This document shows positions 18,954 to 28,779 of a stretch of 32,562 nt of DNA, in pieces. Source of the stretch: Nymphaea colorata (Eukaryota > Streptophyta > Magnoliopsida > Nymphaeales > Nymphaeaceae); assembly GCF_008831285.2 (NCBI RefSeq), contig NW_022205246.1:1-32562 (forward strand). Direction: 5' to 3'. Position 1 is the stretch's first letter. Each line of letters begins with the position of its first letter. The position numbers and the translations under genes are program-made. The notes below the pieces were generated by a model. It saw only the letters and a program-made list of their open reading frames with translations. It was not told where the DNA came from and did no database searches.

Positions 18954-21900
18954 ATGTCAACAAATAAGTATCAAGCAAACAACTCTACCTTTCATCTTCG
19001 CCCTGCTGGCGATTTCAGCCCATGGATTAGGATGCAGCAGTCCCACTGAGGCTGAATGCGGAACCGGTTCCGCCTGCCGCGGCTACACTTGGGTGAATGG
19101 CACTTGCGTATACAAGTAATGTGCAGCCTAGACCTTCTGGTCGAACAGCACAGGTGGATGCATCTCTTGCGTGACTTCTTCCGAGTTCACCTGCAACTAA
19201 TTCTGCAAAGCCTATCAGTACTACTACAGTGCTCGCTTCGTAGGCTGTCTCAAGTGTTCCACTTTCTACGGGACCAATTGCGCTAGCTGCAACGACTCGA
19301 AGTGTCTTTCGTGCGCTGTAGGCAGCCAATTATCGGCAAATGGCAGTTCCTGTGAGGCTTAGGGCTGCAAGATCGCTAATTGCCTTTCATGTCCAAACCC
19401 CATCTAATGTTCCGCTTGTTCCAGTGGGTACAAGACAAATAATGGGGTGTGTTAATGCATAATTGAGAATTGCTTGCTCTGCCAAGGTTCTCTCTGTCTT
19501 CAGTGCAAGCAGGGATTCATCACTGATGCCACTCTCACGTCCTGCAAGTCCTTTTGCATTCCCAACTGCGTCACCTGTTCCAGCTACTTCGTCTGCACCC
19601 AGTGCGAGACAAATTTCGCATACAACAGCCTCACCTATTCCTGCCAGTACAATTGCTCCATCATCGATCCCAACTGTCTCTCCTGTCCCACTTCCTCCAT
19701 CTGCTCCCAATGCGCCTCTGGATACTCTTTGAACTTTCTTGCTTCCAAATGCGTGAAGAATTGCAACGATAATTACTGCCTTAGCTGCTAGGCAGATCCA
19801 GCAATTTGCACGCAGTGCATGGTTGGATGGAAGGTAACACTACCAGTAATCGATGCAAAACGATGTTTGCTCTATTCTTAATTGCTTGAAATGCAATGGA
19901 GTGAACTCTTGCGAACAGTGTGCATACTCGTATCAACTTTCAACTGATTCTGCATCCTGCTGCCTCCTTGCTTGGCAGCATTCCCAATTGCCAATCTTGC
20001 CTCTCAGACACAACTTGCTTGGTATGCGCTTCAGGCTACACGCTCCTCAAAACGCATGCAAATCTTTATGTTCAATTTCTAACTGCTTGGCCTGTGCCTC
20101 AGCAACTACGTGCATGACTTGTGCAGCTGGGACCTTAATGGGTTATTCCAGTCTCTCCTGCGACTGGGATTGCGGAATTAATGGATGCATGAGCTGCACT
20201 TCAGCCACCGAATGCGGTGCCTGCTACCCTGGATACACTCTCACCGCCACTAAGACTCGATGCCTCATCCAATGCCCTTAGGGGTATTACCTCAAGAATG
20301 GAGCATGCGCCTTCTGTGGGGGAAACTACTGCCAGCAATGCACATAAACTGGCCAGTGCATGTCCTGCAGGGAGCTTTTCTACCTCAACCAAACAGACTT
20401 CAACTGCTACCTTTGCTCCTCGATCGACCTCTACTGCTACACCTGCCAATCAACAGCCCCCGTCTGCACTGGCTGCGTATAAGGCTTCTACCTATACGAA
20501 ACAAATGCGTCATCACCACCATCTGTCCCATCAACAACTGTGCAGCCTGCTACTTCAAGGTCAGCAGCAATATCTGCCTTGCCTGCAATGAAGGATACGC
20601 GTTATCTGACGGAAATACGACATGCTCAGCGATCACGTGCCCAGGAGAGCAATTTTTAGTGGGATCGACGTGCACATGTGGAGTGGGTGCCTACTTCTGG
20701 AACAATAAATGCCTGTCCTGTACTTCTCATTGTGAGCCTGCAATGCTCAGGCCTGCAGTCTTTGCAAGATCGGCTATTACATAAACGATAAAAAATGTTC
20801 AAAATGTGCTAAAAATTGCGAGGTATGCTCTCCGACCACTTGCATTATCTGCAGCAGGGATTTCATCCTCCAAGACGGCGGGTGCGTTCGCTAGCCCGAT
20901 ACGACAGCTTCTGTCAGTCTTTCATCTGAAGGAGCCTACATTATCTGTCCTGCTGGTTGCAAGAAATGCGATTTGTCGTCAAGCAGCGTGAAGGTATGCA
21001 CAGACGCTGACGATGGATACGCATTAGTCAATCAGATCCTGGTCAAGTGCGACCTCTCCTGCAAGACATGCTCTGGATCTGCAAGCACTGCTAACAACTC
21101 TCAGTGTCTTACTTGCTACAAAGGATTCAATTTCATCGGTGGAAATTGCAAAAGATGCAATGATGTCAATGCCCTCACCTGCAGCCAGAGCAATAGAAAT
21201 TATTCTCTGAGCTGTATTAGTGGCTATACCCTTCTTCTGGTGTCTGTACAGCCTGTGCAAGCAACTGCATAAAATGTGACATCAGCAAGGCCGGTAATTG
21301 CGATACAGGCGCTTGCAGCATCGGTTATGCTCAGTTCGGAACCAGCTCAACCTGTGTTGCCTGTTTCAACGGGTGCGCCACTTGCGGAAACGACCCCAAC
21401 ACATGCACCAGTTGCCTTTAATCCCAATACCTAGCTAGTGGCATATGCTACCCCTGCCCTAATAATTGCCAATTGTGCGTCGATGCCTTGTCTTGCACTA
21501 CTTGCCGCCAAGGATACGCCCCCAAGGAAAATGGATGCGGTGTTCCTCCTGGACTTCCGTGCGTCAGTTACGACTCCAACTTGACATGCACTGCTTGTGC
21601 CTCTTTCTACCAGCTAGTCAATGGCGCTTGTACCGCCTCCTTGGCTTGTAATTCCACTAACAGCTGTACATTCTGCTACTTCAACCAGTATCTCTCTTCG
21701 GGTAATTGTTTCGCCTGTCCTTCCTTGCCTAATTGCGCCAGCTGTTCAATGACCGACTCCACCACCTGCTTCTAGTGCAACATTGGTTATTATCTTGACT
21801 CTTCCTCGATTTGCGTCAACTGTCCCACCGGTTGTGCCGACTGTAGCGGTCCCACTTCCTGCTACACTGCTTCGTCTGGCTACTACCTCGTCTCCACCGT

Positions 21901-22539
21901 CAACGGTACCGAAAGCGGCCTTTTTGCATCCTGCGCCAGTACTTGCTTCACCTGTGTTTCGTAGGCCACTCTCTGCACCTCTTGTCCAAGTGGAGCCACT
22001 CTAACCGGCAGCCAATGCCTCAAATCCTTCTACTACTAGGTCAGCATCGTGGGCGCTTTGCTCGAGTACGCCAATACTACAAACCTGTCCAGTGCGATGG
22101 AGAAGGCTCTCTTCTTCCAAATATTTTCGTTATTTGTGAAGGAGGTTTCCGAGGCTCTCGGCTTCAGTTCTTTGAGTGATTTCCAGCAAAACTCCCTCTT
22201 CAAATCGGTGGTTAGCGGTTCTCTTTCGACTACTTTTAGCATCAATGGGGCTTCGGTCTCCACTGCTTCCCTGAGCAACCTAAACGCTCTCAAAAGCGTT
22301 AATGTGTTGTCTACAACATCCACATCATCTACATCCAGTAATACTAGCGAATCGAAGATTAATTTAGCCCTTATCCTAGGAATTACCATCCCTATCGGCG
22401 TCCTGAGTATATTTGCATCTATTTAGTCATCGGAATTGGAATAATCATCTTCCTCAAACGCAGATCCAGTGGAGAGACCAAGACAAAGGAAGCTTCCGAA
22501 ACTGCCCAATAAATGAAGGAACGTTAATATGGAGTTTGA
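18954..22539 (+). CDS. Large cysteine-rich type I membrane protein with furin-like CxxC repeats (frameshifted)
   Basis: About 1195 residues. A hydrophobic signal (LPFIFALLAISAHG) is followed by more than twenty Cys-rich modules of the form C-x2-C-x(4-6)-G-Y, e.g. NCLSCPNPIECSACSSGYK, where TAA gives the Glu. Near the end a Ser/Thr-rich stalk (STTSTSSTSSNTSES) precedes one membrane helix (ALILGITIPIGVLSI) and a short charged tail ending REYGV-TGA. Proteins of this layout are common on ciliate cell surfaces and resemble furin-like or growth-factor-receptor repeats. The start needs two extra bases to join ATG at 18954 to the signal frame. Further one-base losses occur near 19835, 19859, 19965, 19978, 20049, 20502, 20738, 21237 and 22424; the last lies inside the membrane helix. 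From 21240 to 22420 the frame is clean. The ligand or function is unknown. Confidence 0.75.
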
Positions 22540-22773
22540 TAGTCAGCTTATCATTCATAATTTATCTTGGCTTGTAATAGGGACTGAATTCCGATTATGA
22601 TTCCCTATTGGGTATCAGGATGTTTCCCTTTGTTTTTATTTGATCTTCCAAAGCAAAGCTCTTTAATCAAGATATGTTAAAAATGTAAAACAGTTCCAAC
22701 AATCGCCGTTTCTTTCCAGACTGCAGTGGTTAAATACCCTTAAAAGTGATGATAATTTTTGATGGTTCATAGA

Positions 22774-23098
22774 TCATTTGTTGAGCAGAGCGACCTTTGC
22801 GATAAGCACGTTTAGTTTGTCTTTGTTTGCTCCAACTAATTTTTAGACCACGCCGCCTTTGCTATCGAGTATAGCAAAGGTAGGCATCGCATTAACTTCA
22901 TAGAATCCAGCTGCATCATTGGCCACATCAACGTCGACTTTCACAAAGACGATACCTTTGCTTAGGGATTAAGCTTTGAGGTGAGGGGCGATGGCCTTGC
23001 ATGGGCCGCACCAGGTGGCGTGGAAGTCCACCAAATGGCCTTGTGCTGGCGGCGATGGCTTTCAGCTCATTAGCACTGTTTGCTACGAGTTCAGTCAT
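22774..23098 (-). pseudogene. Cytosolic thioredoxin copy with two one-base losses
   Basis: Starts [17 protein letters not shown] and then loses frame. Relative to the intact copies at 24263 and 28156 it lacks one base near 23047 and one near 23035; with both restored the frame continues through HATWCGPCK to TGA, 325 nt instead of 327. Both losses are in short base runs. It is either a very young pseudogene or, because it lies at the right edge of the indel-rich zone, a sequence error over an intact gene. The rest of the fold (VKVDVDV, AMPTFAILD, LVGANKD) is well preserved, which favours error. Confidence 0.75.
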
Positions 23099-23645
23099 TT
23101 TCAAAATATCTTTATGAATATATCTTGGAGAATAAGAGCATATGAAATGTTGATTTTTTAAATAACGATTAATTTCTGATCATCATCATACTTTTTCCCG
23201 ATGAAAAATAAAAATAAAAAAACATTATTTTGTATGTCAGGAGTTTGGACATAACTATGCTTATCATGTCTTAGATAAAACATGATGGTTTACGATGGTG
23301 TCGTTCACATTTTGCAAAAAAATATGGCCAAAAAGACATACGAATGAAGCTGGTAAGCCAGCATGAGTTAATAATTGATGGAATTATACTTAAGATTTTA
23401 CAATGGTAAATTGGCAATCAAATTTCACCTTTTCTAAAAAGGCTCCAGTCTTTTGCAATTTGATCGGCCTAGGAGTGGCTCTTTGTGCATTTTTGGCGCC
23501 AAGTAGAGCCGAAACCAATCAAATTAGCTTTTATATGCTAACGATATCAGATCCTCTTTTATCTATAAGCTCTCTTTTTCATTCATTCCCAATTAATTGA
23601 TCAAACAAACTATCTAAGAGCGATGATAATTTACTGCTTCATAGA
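23099..23645. other. Intergenic region upstream of the thioredoxin copy
   Basis: The first 130 bp is the conserved promoter shared by the array (AATATATCTTGGAGAATAAG, then a GATTTTTTAAATA run). The remainder is AT-rich; an ORF at 23403-23600 on the plus strand has no support. At 23582-23645 it turns into degraded thioredoxin 3' flank. Confidence 0.5.
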
Positions 23646-23850
23646 TCATTTCTATTCAAGAGCCTTTGCGATAGCTTTCTTGACGATAAACTCACTCACT
23701 CCATTATCTTTGTGGAGGAGCTCAGCTTTTGGCCGACAGCAGCCAAGGCTCGCGCAATAATGTGCCCGCGATAAATCGACGCATTTTTATGTAAGGGATG
23801 CACAAGTTGCCATAGAAGCCGACTACAGTGACCTGTCTCGGCAAGCGGCA
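23646..23850 (-). pseudogene. Thioredoxin fossil with internal deletion
   Basis: The minus strand contains QVTVVGFYGNLCIPYIKMRR, which aligns with the central strand and active-site region of thioredoxins (VTVVVFTASWCGPCK), with one cysteine left. After a scrambled stretch lacking the middle of the fold, it shows EFIVKKAIAKALEEK-TGA, a good match to the C-terminal helix. The middle (VKVDVD, cis-Pro strand) is gone. Clearly a dead copy. Confidence 0.65.
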
Positions 23851-23993
23851 TACCTAAGCTGTTTGCTTGCTCTCCACTCGTTTCAAGGTAACTTTTGAAT
23901 ATGTGTTAGAAAGGAATTAAAGTTATCATATTGTAAGCAAGCTTTAGATCTATCGAAATCGCTGTTTACTTCGATTTGATTGTAAGCTCATTG

Positions 23994-24791
23994 ATTCATA
24001 TGGACGACTTGATCTTAATATTCTTTTCAGTATTATTTTAAAGGAAAGCAGGCAAGTTTCCCAGAGGTATTTCGAATATGAAATTATAATTTTTACTGCC
24101 AGAGCATTGAATGCTTCATGTCTTTTTATTTTTATTCTTAAAAGCCAAATGCATTTAATCAAGATATGTTAAAAAGTAAACAGTTCCAACAATTGCCGTT
24201 TCTTTCCAGACTGCAGTGGTTAAAAACAATTAAAATGATGATAATTTTTGATGGTTCATAGATCATTTGCTGAGCAGAGCGGTCTTTGCGATAATTTTGC
24301 TGATGCATTCTTTGTTTGCTCCAACTAATGTTTAGATGACGCTAGCTTTGTTATCGAGAATAACAAAGGTAGGCATTGCCTGAATACCATAGGCTTCAGC
24401 GGCATCTGGAATCTCATCAACGTCGACTTTCACACAGACGATACCTTTGTTAGTGGATTAAGCTCTGACGTGAGGGCCTACGCTCTTGCATGGGCCGCAC
24501 CAGGTGGCGTGGAAGTCTACCAAAATGGCCTTGTTCTTGGCGGCGATGGCTTTAAGCTCACTAAGATCTTTTGCTTCGTGAACACTCATTTTTAAAATAT
24601 CTTGATGAATATATCTTGCAGTATAAGAGCATATGAGGTTTCGATTTTTTAAATATCGATTAATTTATGATCATTGTCATTCTTTTTTCCCAATGAAAGA
24701 TAAATAAATAATATTTTTATCATCGAGACTTGGAACATAGGCTATTTTAATCATTATAAGACAAAAAAAACACACTTTACTGTGAGATTGG
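23994..24791. repeat. Thioredoxin duplication block 1
   Basis: About 798 bp matching 27886-28683 at the same length, including the downstream flank (from CATATGGACGACTTGATCTT), the thioredoxin gene and the upstream flank (to ACACTTTACTGTGAGATTGG). The outer parts are nearly identical; the inside is less so. Confidence 0.85.
24263..24589 (-). CDS. Cytosolic thioredoxin
   Basis: 108 residues, MSVHEAKDLSELKAIAA to SK-TGA, intact. It has [12 protein letters not shown] with both redox cysteines, VKVDVDEIPDAAEAY, the cis-Pro in AMPTFVILD, and TLVGANK. No signal peptide, so it should work in the cytosol as a general disulfide reductase, reduced by thioredoxin reductase. Two TAA and one TAG in the frame fit Glu or a similar residue. 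It lies in the minus-strand array, about 760 nt from the next copy. Its promoter region (AATATATCTTG, TAAATATCGATTAATTTATG) is shared with the other array members. Confidence 0.92.
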
Positions 24792-25350
24792 TGCGACTGT
24801 TTAATATCTTGCAACGAAAATTGATGAACCAGTCATTTAGCGCTAATCTTTTCGGCATTCACAAAAGCAAGTATGTTTTTCTTGCACTTGCTAGCAGTAA
24901 TCGTAGCCTATCTTTTGCGTGGCATCATAAGTTATCTTAGAAAGCAACTTTCGTGACGGTATGAAGTCTTGATATTTTAAAATTAGCTTACTTTTAGTTG
25001 TATTACTCTTTATGTAAAAATATTTGCTCATTAAATCATTACTTATTTGAAATGAAACCGAGTTCTTATGTAAACCTCAAAATGCATATGGACGAATTCA
25101 TCTTTAATTTTCGTATAAGTATTATCTGAAGCAAAAAGGCTGGTTTGCCTGATATGAGTTAAATATCAAGCTAAATCATCGAAGGAATATAAATGTTTCC
25201 CTTTGTTTTTTATGTGATCTTCTAAACCTAAACTTATTTAACCACAATAATATGTTGAAAAATAAAACAGTTCCAACGATCGCTGTTCCTTTCCAGAGTG
25301 CCTTGATTAAATACTATTAAAAGTGATCATAATCTTTGATGGTTCATAGA
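24590..25350. other. Intergenic region within the thioredoxin array
   Basis: Up to 24791 it is the duplicated promoter flank. The rest is AT-rich with no gene seen. From about 25085 it becomes the diverged downstream flank typical of the array (CATATGGACGAATTCATCTT, then CAGTTCCAACGATCGC). Confidence 0.5.
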
Positions 25351-25683
25351 TCATTTGCTGTGATTAATGGTCGTTGTGACTGCCTGATTGACTTCTTGCT
25401 TACTTGCTCCAACTGTTTTTTGGATCACCTCTCCTTGGCTATCGAGGACTATGAAGGTAGGTACTTTCTCAACTCCGTAGACCTCAGTGGCAAATAGTGT
25501 CTCATCAACGCCGACTTTCACAAGGACGACATCATTCCTTTAGCATTAAATCTTTAGGTAGGGGGCGATGGCCTGCCATGGGCCGCACCAGGTGGCGTGG
25601 AAGGCCACCAAAATGGCTTTGTGCTTGGCGGCGATGGCTTTTAGCTCAGCAAGAGTTTTTATTGTTGGTATTTCCTAAGCCAT
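25351..25683 (-). CDS. Thioredoxin paralogue with WCGPW active site
   Basis: 110 residues from [19 protein letters not shown] to HSK-TGA, frame intact. It retains [18 protein letters not shown], the cis-Pro (KVPTFIVLD) and KTVGASK. The second redox cysteine is Trp and the next residue is Gln instead of Lys, so it has a single-cysteine site. Monocysteine thioredoxins can trap mixed disulfides but do not complete reduction in the usual way. The Asp before the active site (VDF) is Ala here. These changes in an open frame suggest a changed function or early decay. Confidence 0.85.
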
Positions 25684-26117
25684 TTTTAAAATATCTTTAT
25701 CGATAAATCTTGAAGCATAAGAACATATAGATGTTGAAATTTAAATAAAAATTAATTTCTGATAATCATCATCATACTTTTTTCCTGATTAAAAATGAAA
25801 AAAATATTATTTGTATTATTTGGACTTGGACGTAGACTATGTTTTTCATGAATAGAAAAAAAAAATATTTAGTGTGAGATTGGTTCACGTCTTTCGAAGC
25901 GATTTTCACCCTTACAAACAAGACTTCAACCTATTTTCAATATCGTTCGACACGGGAACAACTATTTTGATCCCTTGCATGATAAATTGTATAAGCCAAC
26001 CATTAAGTCCCAGATATGCGCTTAATACCAAGCTAAATGATTTTTACTTTCATAGATAATTGAATGTTTGCTTCCCTTTTTTGTTATCTTCCAAAGTTAA
26101 ACCATTTAATCAATATT
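25684..26117. other. Intergenic region within the thioredoxin array
   Basis: Begins with the array promoter (AAATATCTTTATCGATAAAT, GAACATATAGATG) and is otherwise AT-rich. From about 26055 it resembles the array's downstream flank (TTTGCTTCCC, ATCTTCCAAAG). No gene. Confidence 0.45.
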
Positions 26118-26324
26118 TCAAAGATAAAAACACTTCCAAAGATCATCTACTTCGACTTTTAAAACAGCTATGTTATGCTTTTAGGCTTAAACTTAGAGGT
26201 AGGGGGCGATGTGTCTGCATGGAAAGCACCAAAAGGCGTGGAAATCGATCAAAGTGGCCTTGTGCTTGGCGACAAAAGCTTTCAGCTCAGCAAGGCTCTT
26301 TGCTTTTGGCAAGGTTTAACTCAT
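26118..26324 (-). pseudogene. Truncated thioredoxin, N-terminal half with WCFPC
   Basis: 68 codons: MSETLPKAKSLAELKAFVA, IDFHAFWCFPCRHIAPYL, then VLKVEVDDL and a quick TGA. It keeps both cysteines but with Phe for Gly in the motif, and stops before the cis-Pro strand and C-terminal helices, so it cannot fold as a normal thioredoxin. The truncation joins directly to array-type downstream flank, which suggests an internal deletion. Confidence 0.75.
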
Positions 26325-26834
26325 CTCCAAAATATCTTTAAGAATATATCTTGGATTATAAAAGCATTTGAGGTTTTGAAATTTTAAGAAATGATAAATC
26401 TTTTTTCATCATCTTTATCAAGCCTTTTTCCCGATTAAGAATATAAAGAAATATTGAGCATTATCTGTTTGGCAACAGGAAAAAGACTGAAATTTTATGT
26501 AAGGGATGAATAAGGTTGTCATAATAGCCAACAAAAGTAGCTATGTCGTGGGATTGCCAAACTCTTTGCATCTTTTACAGTTTTTGAAGCTTTAATATCA
26601 AAAATTATACTTAATTTCAGACCCTGATCATACTCGCATACTCTTCAAAGCAAGATATAGAAAATACCATGCCAAGATCATTTTTATTATCAGGCAAGAG
26701 TCATGATCTTTAATTAATGTGGCTATTTTATATTTCTAATTATACAATCAAAGGAAGAAACAAAAAAGTTAAAAATCCGAAATCCAAAAGAAATAGATGT
26801 TCAAAGTCATTTAGCATTTTGATGGTTGACGAGA
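26325..26834. other. Intergenic region with a second thioredoxin fossil
   Basis: At about 26490-26560 the minus strand has ATFVGYYDNLIHPLHK, matching the fossil at 23760-23850 (VTVVGFYGNLCIPYIK), and the surrounding bases also align (TGTAAGGGATG, then TAGCC..C). The cysteine is lost. The two fossils are therefore ancient copies of each other. The rest is AT-rich without a gene. Confidence 0.5.
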
Positions 26835-27158
26835 TCATTTGTGTTTCAAAGCAAATTCGATGATTTCGTTGACGATTGCTTCGGTTCCGCCAGTCTTGGT
26901 AAGCAAAGCTTCTCCCTTTTCATTGAGCACAGCGAAGGTGGGCATGGCTGTCACTCCAAACTTCTGAGCAGCTTCTTGGTTATCGTCAACATTCACCTTT
27001 ACAAGAGTGATTCCATTTTCTTGGCACTTCTTGATGATGTAGGGGCCGATTTTCACGCATGGACCGCACCAGGTGGCGTGGAAGTCGACAACAATGGCCT
27101 TGTTCTTGCTGGCGTACTCAATTAGCTCCTTAAGGGTCTTGGCTTCGTGCTCAGTCAT
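26835..27158 (-). CDS. Cytosolic thioredoxin, most canonical copy
   Basis: 107 residues starting MTEHEAKTLKELIEYASKN; an upstream in-frame ATG (27296) would add an unlikely leader, and the paralogues all start at this point. It has [38 protein letters not shown] and LTKTGGTEAI, ending ALKHK-TGA. No UAR codon is used, unlike its neighbours, which hints at stronger codon selection and high expression. Its promoter differs from the other array members. It is probably the ancestral housekeeping gene. Confidence 0.94.
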   Translation of the reverse strand: MTEHEAKTLKELIEYASKNKAIVVDFHATWCGPCVKIGPYIIKKCQENGITLVKVNVDDNQEAAQKFGVTAMPTFAVLNEKGEALLTKTGGTEAIVNEIIEFALKHK

Positions 27159-27885
27159 CTTTTTCAAATTATTTTTATAGATATGCTTGGGAAGCGGTAG
27201 CACAAATAAGGTAAAAATTGAAAAATGCGGACGATTTCTGATTAAAAAATTTTTTGAGATGAAGAAAAAGACACTTTTAAGCCTTTGTTTTCTCATTTTG
27301 AAGGGAATATAAGCTATATAAAGATGATTTGATTCATTATTTGTGTAATTCGATTTTAAGGATGACCTTTATTTTTGAGATTTATCATGCTTGATCAACT
27401 TAAAATCCAACCATAGTCACTTTTTTCCACATAGAGAATCATATTTATTTCACTTTCCAGCTAGCATTCATAAAGAAGCTTAATAGCTTATTATAGAATA
27501 TTCTTCAATTTAAGTAGTATAATAAAGCAGAAAGCATAATCATAAAACATTATATCATCAAAAGTAAAAAGTTGTATTTATTAGTCCTACATTTATGAGT
27601 TGATTCCAGGATAAGTCATGGATAGCCATGGATAGGAATTCTTGGTCGTGACCAAGAATTTAAATTAAATATAAATCAAATATCGTAGTCCTTGGATTTG
27701 ACTCTTCTGGCGGTCTTATTGAGTTTGAATTTTCCAGGATAAGTATATTATAACATTTAATATTGGTCTTTAATATTAATCGATAAAGAAAAATAAAATA
27801 CCTTCTTACACATAGCTTGCATACTAGATTTAAACTTTTTGAACATTTAAACAGATAATAAACAATAAATTAGCATGATTATGCT
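27159..27885. other. AT-rich intergenic region
   Basis: No gene seen over 727 bp. It holds a 24-bp perfect inverted repeat at 27637-27660 and repeated short words (CCAGGATAAGT at 27606 and 27735, CATGGATA twice near 27620). Confidence 0.5.
27637..27660. repeat. Perfect palindrome, 11-bp arms
   Basis: AATTCTTGGTC, two bases GT, then GACCAAGAATT. It could be a protein-binding site or a DNA cruciform or RNA hairpin; nothing nearby decides which. Confidence 0.7.
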
Positions 27886-28683
27886 ATTCATATGGACGAC
27901 TTGATCTTTAATATTCTTTTCAGTATTATCTTAAAGGAAGCAGGCAAGTTTCCCAAAGGAATTTTGAATATGAAATTATAATTTTTACTGCCGGAGCATT
28001 GGATGCTTCATGTCTTTTTATTGTTATTCTTAAAAACCAAATGCATTTAATCAAGATATGTTAAAAAGTAAACAGTTCCAACAATTGCCGTTTCTTTCCA
28101 GACTGCAGTGACTAAATGCCCTTAAAAGTGATGATAATTTTTGATGGTTCATAGATCATTTGCTGAACTAAGCGGTCTTTACGATAATTTTCCTGATATT
28201 TTCTTTGTTTGCTCCAACTTATCTTTAGATGACGGCGCCGTTTCTATCGAGTATAACAAAGGTAGGCATCGCATTAACATGATAGAGTTCAGCTGCATCT
28301 GGAACCTCATCAACGTCGACTTTCACAACGACGATACCATACCTTAGGGATTAATCTTTGAGGTGAGGGGCGATGGCCTTGCATGGGCCGCACCAGGTGG
28401 CGTGGAAGTCCACTAAAATGGCCTTGTTCTTGGCGGCGATGGCTTTAAGCTCAGCAACAGTGTTTGCTACGAGTTCAGTCATTTCAAAATATTTTTATGA
28501 ATATATCTTGGAGAATAAGAGCATATGAGGCTTTGATTTTTTAAATAACGATTAATTTCTGATCATTGTCATTCTTTTTTCTCGATGAAAGATAAATAAA
28601 AGATATTCTTATCATCGAGACTTGGAACATAGGCTATTTTAATCATTATAAGACAAAAAAAACACACTTTACTGTGAGATTGG
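27886..28683. repeat. Thioredoxin duplication block 2
   Basis: Partner of 23994-24791. The outermost 250 bp on the left and about 120 bp on the right are nearly identical between blocks. The central part (5' half of the gene and proximal promoter) is closer to the copy at 22774-23098. Confidence 0.85.
28156..28482 (-). CDS. Cytosolic thioredoxin, mosaic copy
   Basis: 108 residues, [17 protein letters not shown] to EFSK-TGA, intact. [12 protein letters not shown] carries both redox cysteines; [24 protein letters not shown] and VGANK follow. Its N-terminal third (MTELVAN, KAIAPHL) matches the broken copy at 22774, while its C-terminal part (KIIVKTAEFSK) and outer flanks match the copy at 24263 (KIIAKTALLSK). 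This is what gene conversion between array members would leave. It is expected to be a working cytosolic disulfide reductase. Confidence 0.92.
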
Positions 28684-28779
28684 ACAAAAAAATCAAAAAT
28701 ATTTTAAGATTAAATTATTTTCAAAAAGTAATACATCTGATATTTATTTTCATGATGAGTATTAATCGAGGATTTATCT

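Noticed and set aside
19833-19860. 13-nt GTAACACTACCAG as an ultra-short intron in the Cys-rich gene
   Set aside because: Two single-base losses (near 19835 and 19859) restore a natural sequence with the expected Cys spacing, whereas removing 13 nt does not.
10780-23050. Explaining the frameshifts as Euplotes-type +1 programmed frameshifting
   Set aside because: Euplotes shifts are +1 at AAA-TAA/TAG. Here the needed correction is an added base (equivalent to -1), there is no shared slippery signal, and the sites are confined to one stretch of the chromosome.
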